Source: Lachnospiraceae bacterium UBA3316
GTDB lineage: Bacteria > Bacillota > Clostridia > Lachnospirales > Lachnospiraceae
DNA length: 63,929 nucleotides
Assembly (NCBI GenBank): GCA_002361955.1
Contig: DESK01000012.1
Span: 1-63,929 of the forward strand
Reading direction: 5' to 3'
Part shown: one piece after another, positions 44,922-52,731 of the stretch
Position numbering within the stretch: position 1 is the first letter of the stretch
Layout: every line of letters begins with the position of its first letter
The notes under the pieces: model-generated
What the model was told of the DNA's origin: nothing
Databases searched by the model: none
The model's input: the letters and a program-made list of their open reading frames with translations, nothing else
Translations under genes and position numbers: made by a program

Positions 44922-44949
44922 TTGACGTACAGGGAAAATATGCTATAAT
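44922..44949 (+). promoter_or_regulatory. Strong promoter of rpsU
   Basis: TTGACG (44922-44927), 16-base spacer, extended -10 TGC-TATAAT (44941-44949). Confidence 0.9.
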
Positions 44950-45027
44950 AGTTATCAGTGCAATAAAAATACCCAGACAGTTGTATTATGCACAATCTAC
45001 AACTGGAGGGAGGTTAGGTGTGAAGCT

Positions 45028-45204
45028 ATGTCAAACGTAATCGTTAAAGAAAACGAGACTTTGGACAGCGCTCTGCGCCGTTTCAAAAGAAACTGCGCAA
45101 AGGCTGGTATTCAGCAGGAGATTCGTAAGAGAGAACATTACGAAAAACCCAGCGTGAGACGCAAAAAGAAATCCGAAGCTGCTCGTAAGCGTAAGTATAA
45201 CTAA
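45028..45204 (+). CDS. rpsU: 30S ribosomal protein S21
   Basis: A 58-residue basic protein, MSNVIVKENETLDSALRRFK at the N-terminus and a Lys/Arg-rich tail (RRKKKSEAARKRKYN), matching bacterial S21, which sits near the anti-Shine-Dalgarno end of 16S rRNA. It has its own strong promoter and terminator. The AGGGAGG (45007-45013) is 14 bases from the ATG, farther than usual; AGGT at 45016-45019 is closer. Confidence 0.97.
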   Translation: MSNVIVKENETLDSALRRFKRNCAKAGIQQEIRKREHYEKPSVRRKKKSEAARKRKYN

Positions 45205-45219
45205 TATGTGCAGATGAGG

Positions 45220-45250
45220 GCCTCCGGCGATAAACCGGAGGTTTTCTTTG
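45220..45250 (+). terminator. Terminator after rpsU
   Basis: Stem CCTCCGG (45221-45227) with CCGGAGG (45235-45241), then TTTTCTTT. Confidence 0.9.
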
Positions 45251-45338
45251 TATCATAGGAAATCCGAAAGGATCTCCTATGGCACAAAAGTGCTCCGTGG
45301 AATTCTATACTTTTTATCTTTCGAAAGAGGTGAACCAT

Positions 45339-45917
45339 ATGCCGTGGAGAATGGCAGTTTTTGGGGCAGATTTCTATCATGTGGTGCAGTGGTTTTTGAT
45401 ATACAGCGTCCTGGGATGGTGCGTAGAATCCCTCTACATGTCCTTCTGTGAAAAAAGACCGGTGAACAGGGGCTTCATTTTTGGGCCGATCTGCCCGATC
45501 TATGGATTTGGGGCTGTGGGGGCATACTTTTTGTTAAAGCCGCTGGAGGGAAATTATGTGATGCTGTATATTCTGGGCAGCATCGGCGCTACTTTTTTTG
45601 AATTTCTTGTGGCGAAGCTTATGATCCATCTGTTTGGGATGGTCTGGTGGGATTATAAGGAAAAACCGTTTAATTACAAAGGGATCGTCTGCCTGGAAAG
45701 CACACTGGCCTGGGGACTCTATACGATCTGCCTGTTTGGCTTCCTGCACAAGGGCGTGATGGCTTTGGCGAACGCTTATCCCAGTTCCGTGGGAAATCTG
45801 CTGGCCAGAGTTTTGATTGTTTATTATCTGGTGGATTTTACGATCCATCTGTGCATCGCGAAAAAGGAGAGCATGCCAGAGCCTGTGCGGGTGTTTTTGG
45901 AAAATTTCGGCAGGTAG
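45339..45917 (+). CDS. CmpB-family (putative ABC transporter permease) membrane protein
   Basis: 192 residues with about five membrane helices. FLIYSVLGWCVESLYMS, NRGFIFGPICPIYGFG and GMVWWDYKEKPFNYKGIVCLESTLAWG are the conserved blocks of the family annotated as putative ABC transporter permease/CmpB, whose function is not settled. ATG 45339 follows AAAGAGGTGA (45324-45333); the frame is open to 45279 but without a ribosome site. Followed at once by the hairpin at 45927-45982. Confidence 0.8.
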   Translation: MPWRMAVFGADFYHVVQWFLIYSVLGWCVESLYMSFCEKRPVNRGFIFGPICPIYGFGAVGAYFLLKPLEGNYVMLYILGSIGATFFEFLVAKLMIHLFGMVWWDYKEKPFNYKGIVCLESTLAWGLYTICLFGFLHKGVMALANAYPSSVGNLLARVLIVYYLVDFTIHLCIAKKESMPEPVRVFLENFGR

Positions 45918-45926
45918 GAATGCATA

Positions 45927-45982
45927 AACCGCTCGTCCATCATCTATATTTACATAGACGATGGAACAGGAGCGGTTTTTTT
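45927..45982 (+). terminator. Terminator hairpin that encloses the ribosome site of the next gene
   Basis: Outer stem AACCGCTC (45927-45934) with GAGCGGTT (45970-45977), an inner stem GTCCATC with GATGGA(A)C, and a run of seven T (45976-45982) ending at the ATG at 45983. The only ribosome site for that ATG, AGGAG (45968-45972), overlaps the right arm. When folded, the hairpin would both stop transcription and hide the site. Confidence 0.8.
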
Positions 45983-47149
45983 ATGAAAAAAATTCTGGCA
46001 GTGATGCTTGGGTTTCTGATGGCTTTCCATGGAATCGCCCCCCTTGGGGCGCGGGCGGAGGGGGTGGAGGTGGAAGCTCCCTCGGCGATTTTAATGGAGG
46101 CGTCCACAGGCACGGTACTTTACGAGAAGGCGGCGGATGAGAAGCGCAGCCCCGCCAGCGTGACAAAGATTATGACGGCGCTGCTCATTCTGGAGGCGGT
46201 AGAAAGCGGGAAAGTGAAGCTGTCGGACGAGGCGGTGACCAGCGCCCACGCGAAATCCATGGGCGGCTCCCAGGTGTATCTGGAGGAGGGGGAGCGCCAG
46301 ACGGTGGAGACGCTGCTTAAGTGCATCATGATCGCGTCAGGAAACGACGCGGCGGTGACTATGGCGGAGCACATCGGCGGTACGGAGCAGGAGTTTGTGA
46401 ACAGGATGAACGAGCGGGCAAAGGAGCTTGGCATGAAAAACACTCATTTTGTGGACTGCTGCGGCCTGACGGAGGATCCGGAGCATTATACCACGGCCAG
46501 GGATATCGCCATCATGTCCAGAGAGCTGGTGACGAGATTCCCCCAGATTTACGATTACACGACGGTGTGGATGGAAAATATCACCCATGTGACGCGCCAG
46601 GGAACGAAGGAATTCGGCCTGACAAACACCAACAAGCTGCTGCGCAGCTACGAGGGCTGCAAGGGGCTCAAAACGGGCAGCACCAGCATCGCCAAATACT
46701 GCCTGTCCGCCACGGCAGTCAGGAACGGGGTGGAGCTGATCAGCGTTATCCTGACGGCTCCCGACTCCAAAACAAGATTTGCCAACGCGGCGGAGCTTTT
46801 GAACTACGGCTTTGGCAAATGCGCCCTGTATACGGATGAAAATAAGGATGTCCTGCCGGAGGCCGCGGTGAAGGGCGGCGTAAAGGACCGGGTATCCTGC
46901 CGCTATGAGGGGGAATTCCGGTATCTGGACACAGCGGGGGATGACCTGTCGGCGGTGGAAAAGGAGATCCGGCTGGCGGAGGAATTGAAGGCGCCCCTGA
47001 AAAAAGGGCAGACAGCCGGAGAGGCCCGGTACAGCCTGAACGGAAAACAGATTGGAAGCGTGAAGCTTTTGGTGGCGGAGGATGTGGAGAAGGCAGGCTT
47101 CCTGGATTACCTGAAGGACGCCTGGGGAGCGTATCTCGTTGCAAAATGA
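45983..47149 (+). CDS. dacF: Secreted D-alanyl-D-alanine carboxypeptidase (PBP5/DacF type)
   Basis: 388 residues. Signal peptide (about 1-25, ending ARAEG), catalytic domain with SVTK (S59-K62), SGN (S119-N121) and KTG (K230-G232), and the C-terminal beta domain of PBP5-like enzymes (about 285-380). It trims D-Ala from peptidoglycan pentapeptides outside the membrane. The start is fixed by the signal peptide; the ribosome site lies in the hairpin described at 45927-45982. Confidence 0.95.
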   Translation: MKKILAVMLGFLMAFHGIAPLGARAEGVEVEAPSAILMEASTGTVLYEKAADEKRSPASVTKIMTALLILEAVESGKVKLSDEAVTSAHAKSMGGSQVYLEEGERQTVETLLKCIMIASGNDAAVTMAEHIGGTEQEFVNRMNERAKELGMKNTHFVDCCGLTEDPEHYTTARDIAIMSRELVTRFPQIYDYTTVWMENITHVTRQGTKEFGLTNTNKLLRSYEGCKGLKTGSTSIAKYCLSATAVRNGVELISVILTAPDSKTRFANAAELLNYGFGKCALYTDENKDVLPEAAVKGGVKDRVSCRYEGEFRYLDTAGDDLSAVEKEIRLAEELKAPLKKGQTAGEARYSLNGKQIGSVKLLVAEDVEKAGFLDYLKDAWGAYLVAK

Positions 47150-47164
47150 CACAGTAACAGGTTA

Positions 47165-47297
47165 GTTACTGTTCACTTTGTTCACAGTAACATTCGCAAA
47201 TCCATCTAAAATTCGCTTTGCGAATAGGATTTGCTCACACCTGAATCACTTTCTTACGGTCTGTGCAGCAAGTGCACAGACCTGCGTGAACAGTAAC
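47165..47297 (+). repeat. Palindrome-rich intergenic element with 12-bp terminal inverted repeats
   Basis: Perfect terminal repeats GTTACTGTTCAC (47165-47176) and GTGAACAGTAAC (47286-47297) enclose further inverted pairs: ATTCGCAAA/TTTGCGAAT (47192-47200 with 47217-47225), GCAAATCC/GGATTTGC (47196-47203 with 47228-47235) and CTGTGC/GCACAG (47261-47279). No coding frame is present. It looks like a MITE-like or REP-like element. It fills most of the 47150-47410 gap; a weak TACAAT at 47360-47365 may be the -10 box of the next gene. Confidence 0.7.
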
Positions 47298-47410
47298 ACA
47301 GGTTATCTTCTGCACGAAAGCTTGGCGGTGGGGCTATAGACTTCACAAAATAAGTGTGTTACAATGCAAGAAGAGAAATGGGCCGGGGCAGGTGAGGGGG
47401 CATCCGGCTC

Positions 47411-48238
47411 ATGAAATATGAAGAGGAGTATAAAACACAGCTAAATATGAAGGATTTTAAGATTGTCAGATACCAGGTGTCGGCGGGAAAGTACGGCTTT
47501 GGGCAGAGGATCCGCATTGTTTTGTTAAGCGATCTGCACAACCAGCGGTACGGCAGGAAAAATGAGGTTTTAATAAGGGCCATCGACCGGCTGAAGCCTG
47601 ATCTTGTGGCGGCGGCGGGGGATATGTTTACCCCTCAGAAGGAGCGGACAGAGTTTGCGGCTCTTCATTTGATGGAAGTTTTGGCGGAAAAATATCCCGT
47701 TTTCTATGGAAACGGAAACCATGAATATATCATGAAGCTGGATACGGATTTTTTTGGCGTGCGCTATGAGCGGTATGCCAGAGGGCTCCGGAAGGCAGGC
47801 GTCAGCCTGCTGGAAAATGATTACCAGGATCTCACGATCAAAGGGGTTCCCTTAAGAATCTATGGTTTGCAGCTTCCCTGGCGGTTTTACAAAAGATTCA
47901 GCTACGAAAAACTGACGGTGGAGGAGCTGCAGAAAAGCCTGGGATGGGGGACAAAGAAACGGTATCAGATCCTGATCGCCCATAATCCCATGTGTTTTCC
48001 TGCCTACGAGGCCTGGGGGGCGGATCTGACCCTGTCCGGCCATCTTCACGGTGGGTTTATCCGGCTGCCCCTTGTGGGAGGCATCTTAAGCCCCCAGTGC
48101 GTGCCTTTTCCGAAGTATGATAGGGGGCTGTTTGAAAAGGACGGCCGCTGCATGGTGGTGAGCGCGGGGCTTGGCACCCATTCCCATATTCCCAGGGTGG
48201 GGAATCCCGCAGAGCTGGTGGTAGTGGATATTGGGTAA
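47411..48238 (+). CDS. Calcineurin-like metallophosphoesterase
   Basis: 275 residues. Metal-binding motifs in order: LLSDLHNQ (D, H), AAGDMFT (D), GNGNHEY (N, H), IAHNP (H) and LSGHLHGG (H, H), as in the YaeI/YkuE group. No signal peptide or membrane anchor is evident, so it is probably cytoplasmic or peripheral. The substrate is unknown; YaeI-type enzymes hydrolyse phosphodiester or phospholipid-type substrates. Confidence 0.88.
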   Translation: MKYEEEYKTQLNMKDFKIVRYQVSAGKYGFGQRIRIVLLSDLHNQRYGRKNEVLIRAIDRLKPDLVAAAGDMFTPQKERTEFAALHLMEVLAEKYPVFYGNGNHEYIMKLDTDFFGVRYERYARGLRKAGVSLLENDYQDLTIKGVPLRIYGLQLPWRFYKRFSYEKLTVEELQKSLGWGTKKRYQILIAHNPMCFPAYEAWGADLTLSGHLHGGFIRLPLVGGILSPQCVPFPKYDRGLFEKDGRCMVVSAGLGTHSHIPRVGNPAELVVVDIG

Positions 48239-48262
48239 CAGTTCAGGTATCTGAACTGTTAC
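48235..48262 (+). repeat. Perfect 12-bp palindrome overlapping the phosphoesterase stop codon
   Basis: GTAACAGTTCAG (48235-48246), loop GTAT, CTGAACTGTTAC (48251-48262). The TAA stop (48236-48238) is inside the left arm. No T-run follows. The arm is related to the ends of the element at 47165-47297, and GGAACAGTTAC recurs at 48291-48301. Confidence 0.85.
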
Positions 48263-48302
48263 GATATTGGAGGAAAGCAGCCGGGGCACGGAACAGTTAC
48301 TC

Positions 48303-48331
48303 TTGAAAAACAGGGAAAAACCCGGTAGAAT
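48303..48331 (+). promoter_or_regulatory. Promoter of scpA-scpB
   Basis: TTGAAA (48303-48308), 17-base spacer, TAGAAT (48326-48331). Confidence 0.6.
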
Positions 48332-48408
48332 AGCAGGGAGACGTTTTCCGTTCAGCCCGGCGGCTCTACGGCAAGGACAGACTGCGTGAAAGAACTGAGG
48401 ATACGGCT

Positions 48409-49161
48409 ATGGGGATTTCTGTAAAGCTGGAGGCCTTTGAGGGGCCTCTGGATTTGCTTTTGCATTTGATCGATAAAAATAAAGTAAATATTTATGACAT
48501 TCCCATTGTGGAGATTACCAGGCAGTATATGGAGTATATCGGGGAGATGAAACGCCGGGACCTGAATGTGATGAGTGAATTTCTCGTGATGGCGGCCACC
48601 CTGCTGGATATCAAGTCAAAGATGCTGATTCCCAAGGAAGTCAACGAAGAGGGGGAGGAGGAAGACCCCAGGCAGGAATTGGTAGAAAAGCTTTTGGAGT
48701 ACAAGCTGTATAAGTATATGTCCTATGAACTCAGGGAGAGGCAGCAGGACGCGTCCCTGGCTATGTACAAGCCGCCCACAGTGCCGGAGGAGGTGCTGGC
48801 TTACCGGCCCGAAGTGCGGGTGGAGGAGCTTTTGGAGGGCATGACCCTGGCGCGGATGCATGGGATTTTCAAGGAGGTCATGCGGCGGCAGAAAGACAGG
48901 ATCGACCCTGTCCGCAGTAGCTTCGGCACCCTGGAAAAAGAGGAAGTGGATATGGACGCCACCTGGGAGCGGACGGAGAGATATATACAGGAGCATGGGA
49001 CATGTAGTTTTTGGGAGCTTTTCGAGAGGAAGCACACAAAAATGCAGGTGGTCGTGACCTTCCTTGTGATCCTGGAGCTTATGAAGACGGGCAGGATTAA
49101 GATCGTCCAGGAAGGCACTTTTGCGGAAATCTATATTACGGCGGCGGAGAAAGAGGAATAA
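48409..49161 (+). CDS. scpA: Segregation and condensation protein A
   Basis: A 250-residue kleisin. VKLEAFEGPLDLLLHLIDKNKVNIYDIPI is the characteristic N-terminus that binds the SMC neck; the C-terminal winged helix (about 175-245) binds the SMC head. With ScpB and SMC it forms the condensin that compacts and segregates the chromosome. It is followed two bases later by scpB. Confidence 0.96.
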   Translation: MGISVKLEAFEGPLDLLLHLIDKNKVNIYDIPIVEITRQYMEYIGEMKRRDLNVMSEFLVMAATLLDIKSKMLIPKEVNEEGEEEDPRQELVEKLLEYKLYKYMSYELRERQQDASLAMYKPPTVPEEVLAYRPEVRVEELLEGMTLARMHGIFKEVMRRQKDRIDPVRSSFGTLEKEEVDMDATWERTERYIQEHGTCSFWELFERKHTKMQVVVTFLVILELMKTGRIKIVQEGTFAEIYITAAEKEE

Positions 49162-49163
49162 CA

Positions 49164-49733
49164 GTGGAACTTAGACAGACGGAAGCGGCCATTGAGGCGA
49201 TCCTGTTTACGATGGGGGACTCGGTGGAGCTTGGAAAAATCGCAAAGGCTGTGGAGCAGGACGAGGCGACGACCAGAAAGATTCTCCACGGAATGATGGA
49301 TAAATACCGGCAGGCGGACAGGGGGATCCAGATCATTGAGCTGGAGGATTCCTTCCAGCTGTGCACGAAAAGGGAGATGTATGAATACCTGATCCGTGTG
49401 GCAAAGCAGCCGAAGAAGGTCACCCTGACGGACGTGGCCATGGAAACCTTGTCCATCATCGCTTACAAGCAGCCTATCACAAAGGCGGAGATCGAAAAGA
49501 TCAGAGGCGTCAAATGCGACCATGCGGTAAATAAATTGATAGAATATAACCTGGTAAAAGAACTTGGGAGGCTGGACGCGCCGGGAAGGCCGATCCTTTT
49601 CGGCACAACGGAGGAGTTTTTGCGAAACTTCGGCGTTCAGTCTTTGGACGAGCTGCCTGCGCCCAATCCGGTGCAGGTGGAGGACTTCAAGGCAGAGGCG
49701 GAGGAAGAGGTACAGCTGAAGTTGAATATATAA
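49164..49733 (+). CDS. scpB: Segregation and condensation protein B
   Basis: A 189-residue protein of two winged-helix domains (about 1-80 and 90-165: TLTDVAMETLSIIAYKQPITKAEIEKIRG is the family block) with an acidic tail. It dimerises on ScpA in the SMC complex. Start is GTG 49164, two bases after the scpA stop, so translation is coupled. Confidence 0.95.
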   Translation: MELRQTEAAIEAILFTMGDSVELGKIAKAVEQDEATTRKILHGMMDKYRQADRGIQIIELEDSFQLCTKREMYEYLIRVAKQPKKVTLTDVAMETLSIIAYKQPITKAEIEKIRGVKCDHAVNKLIEYNLVKELGRLDAPGRPILFGTTEEFLRNFGVQSLDELPAPNPVQVEDFKAEAEEEVQLKLNI

Positions 49734-49753
49734 CATGATAGGAGCCATATCAT

Positions 49754-50542
49754 ATGCCAACAACGTATACGCACGACTTATTTGGAAGGAAGGTGTTCCA
49801 GAAGCTGCCGGAGGAGCTGCGGGAGGCCGTAAAGGAATGCCCTATGGCCTATATTATCGGCCTTCACGGACCGGATATCCTGTTTTATTACAGGCCTTTT
49901 CATGAAAATGAGGTGAATCAGACGGGACACCGGATGCACGGGGAGATCGCGGCCGATTTTTTTAAGCATTGCAAGCGGAAATATCTGGAGACAGGGGATC
50001 CGGCCGTCCTCTCCTACACCATGGGATTTATCTGCCACTATATGCTGGACAGCACCTGCCATCCCTATATTTACCGCTACGAGGAGCGGACGGGGGCCAG
50101 CCACGCGGAGATCGAGACGGAGCTCGACCGTGTATTGATGGAAAAAACCAGAAAAAATCCCTTTCGGTACCGTCCTGCTTCCGTGGTTTGCCCGGATCAG
50201 GATACGGTACGGGCCATCGCTTCCCTGTTTGACCATATCAGTGAAAAGCAGGTAAGGTGGGCTCTGCGGGGAATGAAGTTTTATACAGGAATTATGGTGC
50301 GCAGGACCAGGTGGGGCAGACGGCTGATGCTCAGGCTTTTAAAGCTCACAGGTTCCTACGAGGAAGTACAGGGGCGTCTGATCCGGAAGCAGCATTTTGC
50401 CCGGTGCCAGGAGAGTACAGAGGAGCTGCTCCATATGGTGCGCTGCGCCGTGCCGGAGACGGTTACCGTCCTGGAGGAGTTTTACCGGACGCTTGGGGAG
50501 CCGGATGAGCTGAACTATCGGTTTTTGAGAAATTACAGGTAA
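49754..50542 (+). CDS. Zinc-dependent phospholipase C-like protein
   Basis: 262 residues. TYTHDLFGRKV at the N-terminus, GLHGPDILFYY, HRMHG and FICHYMLDSTCHPYIY carry the His/Asp pattern of the zinc-dependent phospholipase C (S1/P1 nuclease-like) fold. No signal peptide is seen, so unlike the clostridial toxin it is expected in the cytoplasm. Its role is unknown. Confidence 0.8.
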   Translation: MPTTYTHDLFGRKVFQKLPEELREAVKECPMAYIIGLHGPDILFYYRPFHENEVNQTGHRMHGEIAADFFKHCKRKYLETGDPAVLSYTMGFICHYMLDSTCHPYIYRYEERTGASHAEIETELDRVLMEKTRKNPFRYRPASVVCPDQDTVRAIASLFDHISEKQVRWALRGMKFYTGIMVRRTRWGRRLMLRLLKLTGSYEEVQGRLIRKQHFARCQESTEELLHMVRCAVPETVTVLEEFYRTLGEPDELNYRFLRNYR

Positions 50543-50555
50543 GGGGAGAGAAAAG

Positions 50556-50990
50556 ATGGAGTTGACAGTCAAGAGATTTCAGGAGCTGACGGCGGCGGAG
50601 CTGTATGAAATACTGAAGGCCAGGGCGGAGATTTTTATCGTAGAGCAGAAGATCAATTATCAGGATATGGACGACAGGGACTATGAGAGCCTCCACTGCT
50701 TTTTTATGGAAGAGGGGCAGGTGGCGGCTTACCTTCGGGCGTTTTCCATGGAGGAGCGCCGGGTAAAGATCGGAAGGGTGCTGACAAGGCAGCACGGAAA
50801 CGGAATGGGCAGGCTTTTGCTGGAGAAAAGCCTGGAGGCTGTGACGGCGGAGTTTCCCTGCGAAAAGATCAGGGTGGACGCCCAGAAGCACGCCGTCGGG
50901 TTTTATGAGAAATTTGGCTTCCGGCCCGTATCCGGGGAGTTCTGGGAGGAAGGCATTCTCCACATTTCTATGGAAAGGGAGGCTGTTTAG
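50556..50990 (+). CDS. GNAT acetyltransferase, ElaA family
   Basis: A 144-residue acetyl-CoA-dependent N-acetyltransferase. LKARAEIFIVEQKINYQDMD is the ElaA N-terminal block, and RVLTRQHGNGMGRLLLEKSL the acetyl-CoA loop (usually RxxGxGxG; here QHGNGMG). The substrate is unknown. Ribosome site GGGGAGAG; it lies 13 bases after the phospholipase-like gene. Confidence 0.88.
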   Translation: MELTVKRFQELTAAELYEILKARAEIFIVEQKINYQDMDDRDYESLHCFFMEEGQVAAYLRAFSMEERRVKIGRVLTRQHGNGMGRLLLEKSLEAVTAEFPCEKIRVDAQKHAVGFYEKFGFRPVSGEFWEEGILHISMEREAV

Positions 50991-50997
50991 AAGAGCG

Positions 50998-52125
50998 ATG
51001 AAGGCAGTCGTTGCGATGGATTCGTTTAAGGGAAGTTTGAGCTCCATGGAGGCCGGAAGAGCCGTGAAGGCGGGAATTTTAAAGGCCTGCCCCGGCGCGC
51101 AGGTGGTGGTGAAGCCCCTGGCGGACGGCGGCGAGGGAACTACGGAGGCCCTGGTGGAGGGCTTGGGAGGAGAGTATGTGCAGGCGCAGGTGACAGGCCC
51201 TCTGGGAGAGCCTGTGACGGCCCGGTATGGTATCTGGGAAGACGGAAAATGGGCTGTCCTGGAGATGGCGAAGGCCTCGGGCATTACCCTTGCGAAAACC
51301 CTGGATCCCTGGAGGGCTTCCACCTACGGGGTGGGAGAGATGCTTTTGGACGGGATCCGGCGGGGGTGCCGTGATTTTATCATCGGCATCGGAGGAAGCG
51401 CCACCACGGAAGGGGGCATCGGCATGCTGAGCGCTCTGGGCTATCGGTTTTACAGCAGGCAGGGGGAGCTTCTTCCGCCTGTTTTTTCAAGTCTTGGGAA
51501 GGTCGCGCGGATCACGGCGGAGGACGTGCCGGAGGAACTCAAAGACTGCCGCTTTCAGATCGCCAGCGATGTGACAAATCCTCTGTGCGGAGAGAAGGGG
51601 GCAGTGTATGTCTTCGGCCCTCAAAAGGGCGTAAAGTCTAAGGAACGGGAGCCCATGGATCAGGCCATGGCCCATTACGCGGAGAAAATCGCGGAATTTA
51701 CGGGAAAGGACTGCCGCGCTGCCGCCGGGGCCGGGGCTGCCGGCGGATTGGGATTCGCGTTTTTAAGCTGCCTGCCCGGCGTCACATTGCGTTCCGGCGT
51801 AGATATGGTCGTGAAGGCCGTGGGCCTGGAGGACGAGCTGCGTGACGCGGATGTGGCAGTCACCGGGGAGGGGCGGCTTGACGCCCAGACAGCCATGGGC
51901 AAGGCGCCCGTCGGCGTGGCCCGCCTGGCAAAGAAATACGGGTGCCGGGTGGTGGCCCTGGCGGGAAGCGTCGCTCCCGACGCGGGAAAGTGCCATGAAG
52001 AAGGGATCGACGCCTTTTTCCCGATCGTCCGCGGTGCCGTGTCCCTGGAGGAGGCTATGCGGCCGGAGAATGCCGGGAGAAATATGGCCCTCTGCGCGGA
52101 GCAGGTGTTTCGGCTGATGGGATGA
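50998..52125 (+). CDS. Glycerate kinase (GlxK/GarK family)
   Basis: A 375-residue enzyme that phosphorylates glycerate with ATP. MDSFKGSLSSMEAGRAV at the N-terminus, KPLADGGEGTTEAL, GIGGSATTEGG and VTGEGRLDAQTAMGKAP are the family blocks. The product (2- or 3-phosphoglycerate) cannot be told from sequence. ATG 50998 lies 7 bases after the acetyltransferase stop; upstream in-frame codons belong to that gene in another frame. Confidence 0.93.
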   Translation: MKAVVAMDSFKGSLSSMEAGRAVKAGILKACPGAQVVVKPLADGGEGTTEALVEGLGGEYVQAQVTGPLGEPVTARYGIWEDGKWAVLEMAKASGITLAKTLDPWRASTYGVGEMLLDGIRRGCRDFIIGIGGSATTEGGIGMLSALGYRFYSRQGELLPPVFSSLGKVARITAEDVPEELKDCRFQIASDVTNPLCGEKGAVYVFGPQKGVKSKEREPMDQAMAHYAEKIAEFTGKDCRAAAGAGAAGGLGFAFLSCLPGVTLRSGVDMVVKAVGLEDELRDADVAVTGEGRLDAQTAMGKAPVGVARLAKKYGCRVVALAGSVAPDAGKCHEEGIDAFFPIVRGAVSLEEAMRPENAGRNMALCAEQVFRLMG

Positions 52126-52155
52126 TGGACGCGGCCTGTGATAAGAAATAAAAAA

Positions 52156-52210
52156 ACACAGCCTGTCATGAATTCAGATGATGTGAATTTATGACAGGCT
52201 GTTTTTTTCG
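52156..52210. terminator. Bidirectional terminator between glycerate kinase and the XRE gene
   Basis: Long stem ACAGCCTGTCAT-(G)-AATTCA (from 52158) with TGAATT-(T)-ATGACAGGCTGT (to 52202), flanked by A-run on the left and T-run on the right, so it can end both convergent genes. Confidence 0.9.
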
Positions 52211-52301
52211 TTTAGATGTTATTTTTGCCTGATAGAAAATATCTCTCGTACATCCATATACTTAATCACAACTGAAAATAGGTAAAAAATACAAAGAGTA
52301 A

Positions 52302-52550
52302 TTATTCTTTAAGAGTGATACCCGAAAAAAAAGCATTGAAATCCACGTCAAACAATTCGGAAAGAGCAACAAGTTCTGAAATTCTGATATTGTATGTGCC
52401 GCATTCAATTTGTGAGTAAATACTTCTTGAAATATCAATTCCCCTCAGCTGCATTTTAGCGATGACCTGTTCCTGTGTATAGCCGGACTTTATACGCAAA
52501 GCGCGTATGTTGTTTCCTATTGGAAGGTCCTGTTTCAGTTTTTGTGCCAT
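52302..52550 (-). CDS. XRE family helix-turn-helix regulator
   Basis: 82 residues, essentially one Cro/CI-type domain: IGNNIRALRIKSGYTQEQVIAKM and SRSIYSQIECGTYNIRISELVALSELFDV. It is divergent from the kinase/phosphatase operon, and the gap between them holds TTGCAA-type repeats, so it is the natural candidate regulator of both. No toxin-like partner is next to it. The ribosome site on the minus strand is GAGGTG. Confidence 0.9.
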   Translation of the reverse strand: MAQKLKQDLPIGNNIRALRIKSGYTQEQVIAKMQLRGIDISRSIYSQIECGTYNIRISELVALSELFDVDFNAFFSGITLKE

Positions 52551-52600
52551 GTTGTTTTCACCTCATAAAGTTATTTGCAATATATAAATTGCATTTGTGC

Positions 52601-52629
52601 TTGATTTTAGAGGAATAAAAAGCTATAAT
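52601..52629 (+). promoter_or_regulatory. Sigma-A promoter of the kinase/phosphatase/FHA operon
   Basis: TTGATT (52601-52606), 17-base spacer, perfect TATAAT (52624-52629), about 100 bases before the first PP2C gene. No other promoter of this quality was noticed in the next 11 kb. Confidence 0.75.
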
Positions 52630-52665
52630 TGCAATGAATACATTGCAACGTATACATTGCAAAAG
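52628..52665 (+). promoter_or_regulatory. Three direct repeats at the operon start site, candidate operators
   Basis: ATTGCAATGAATAC (52628-52641), ATTGCAACGTATAC (52642-52655) and the partial ATTGCAAAAG (52656-52665) repeat with a 14-base period across the expected transcription start. A related palindrome TGCAAT-N6-ATTGCA (52576-52593) lies toward the XRE gene. Binding by the XRE protein is inference. Confidence 0.6.
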
Positions 52666-52731
52666 CATTTTTAAAGATATGCGGGAAGGAAAAAAGACAA
52701 AAATTGTTTTGAGGAGAGGGGGTTTGTGGTG

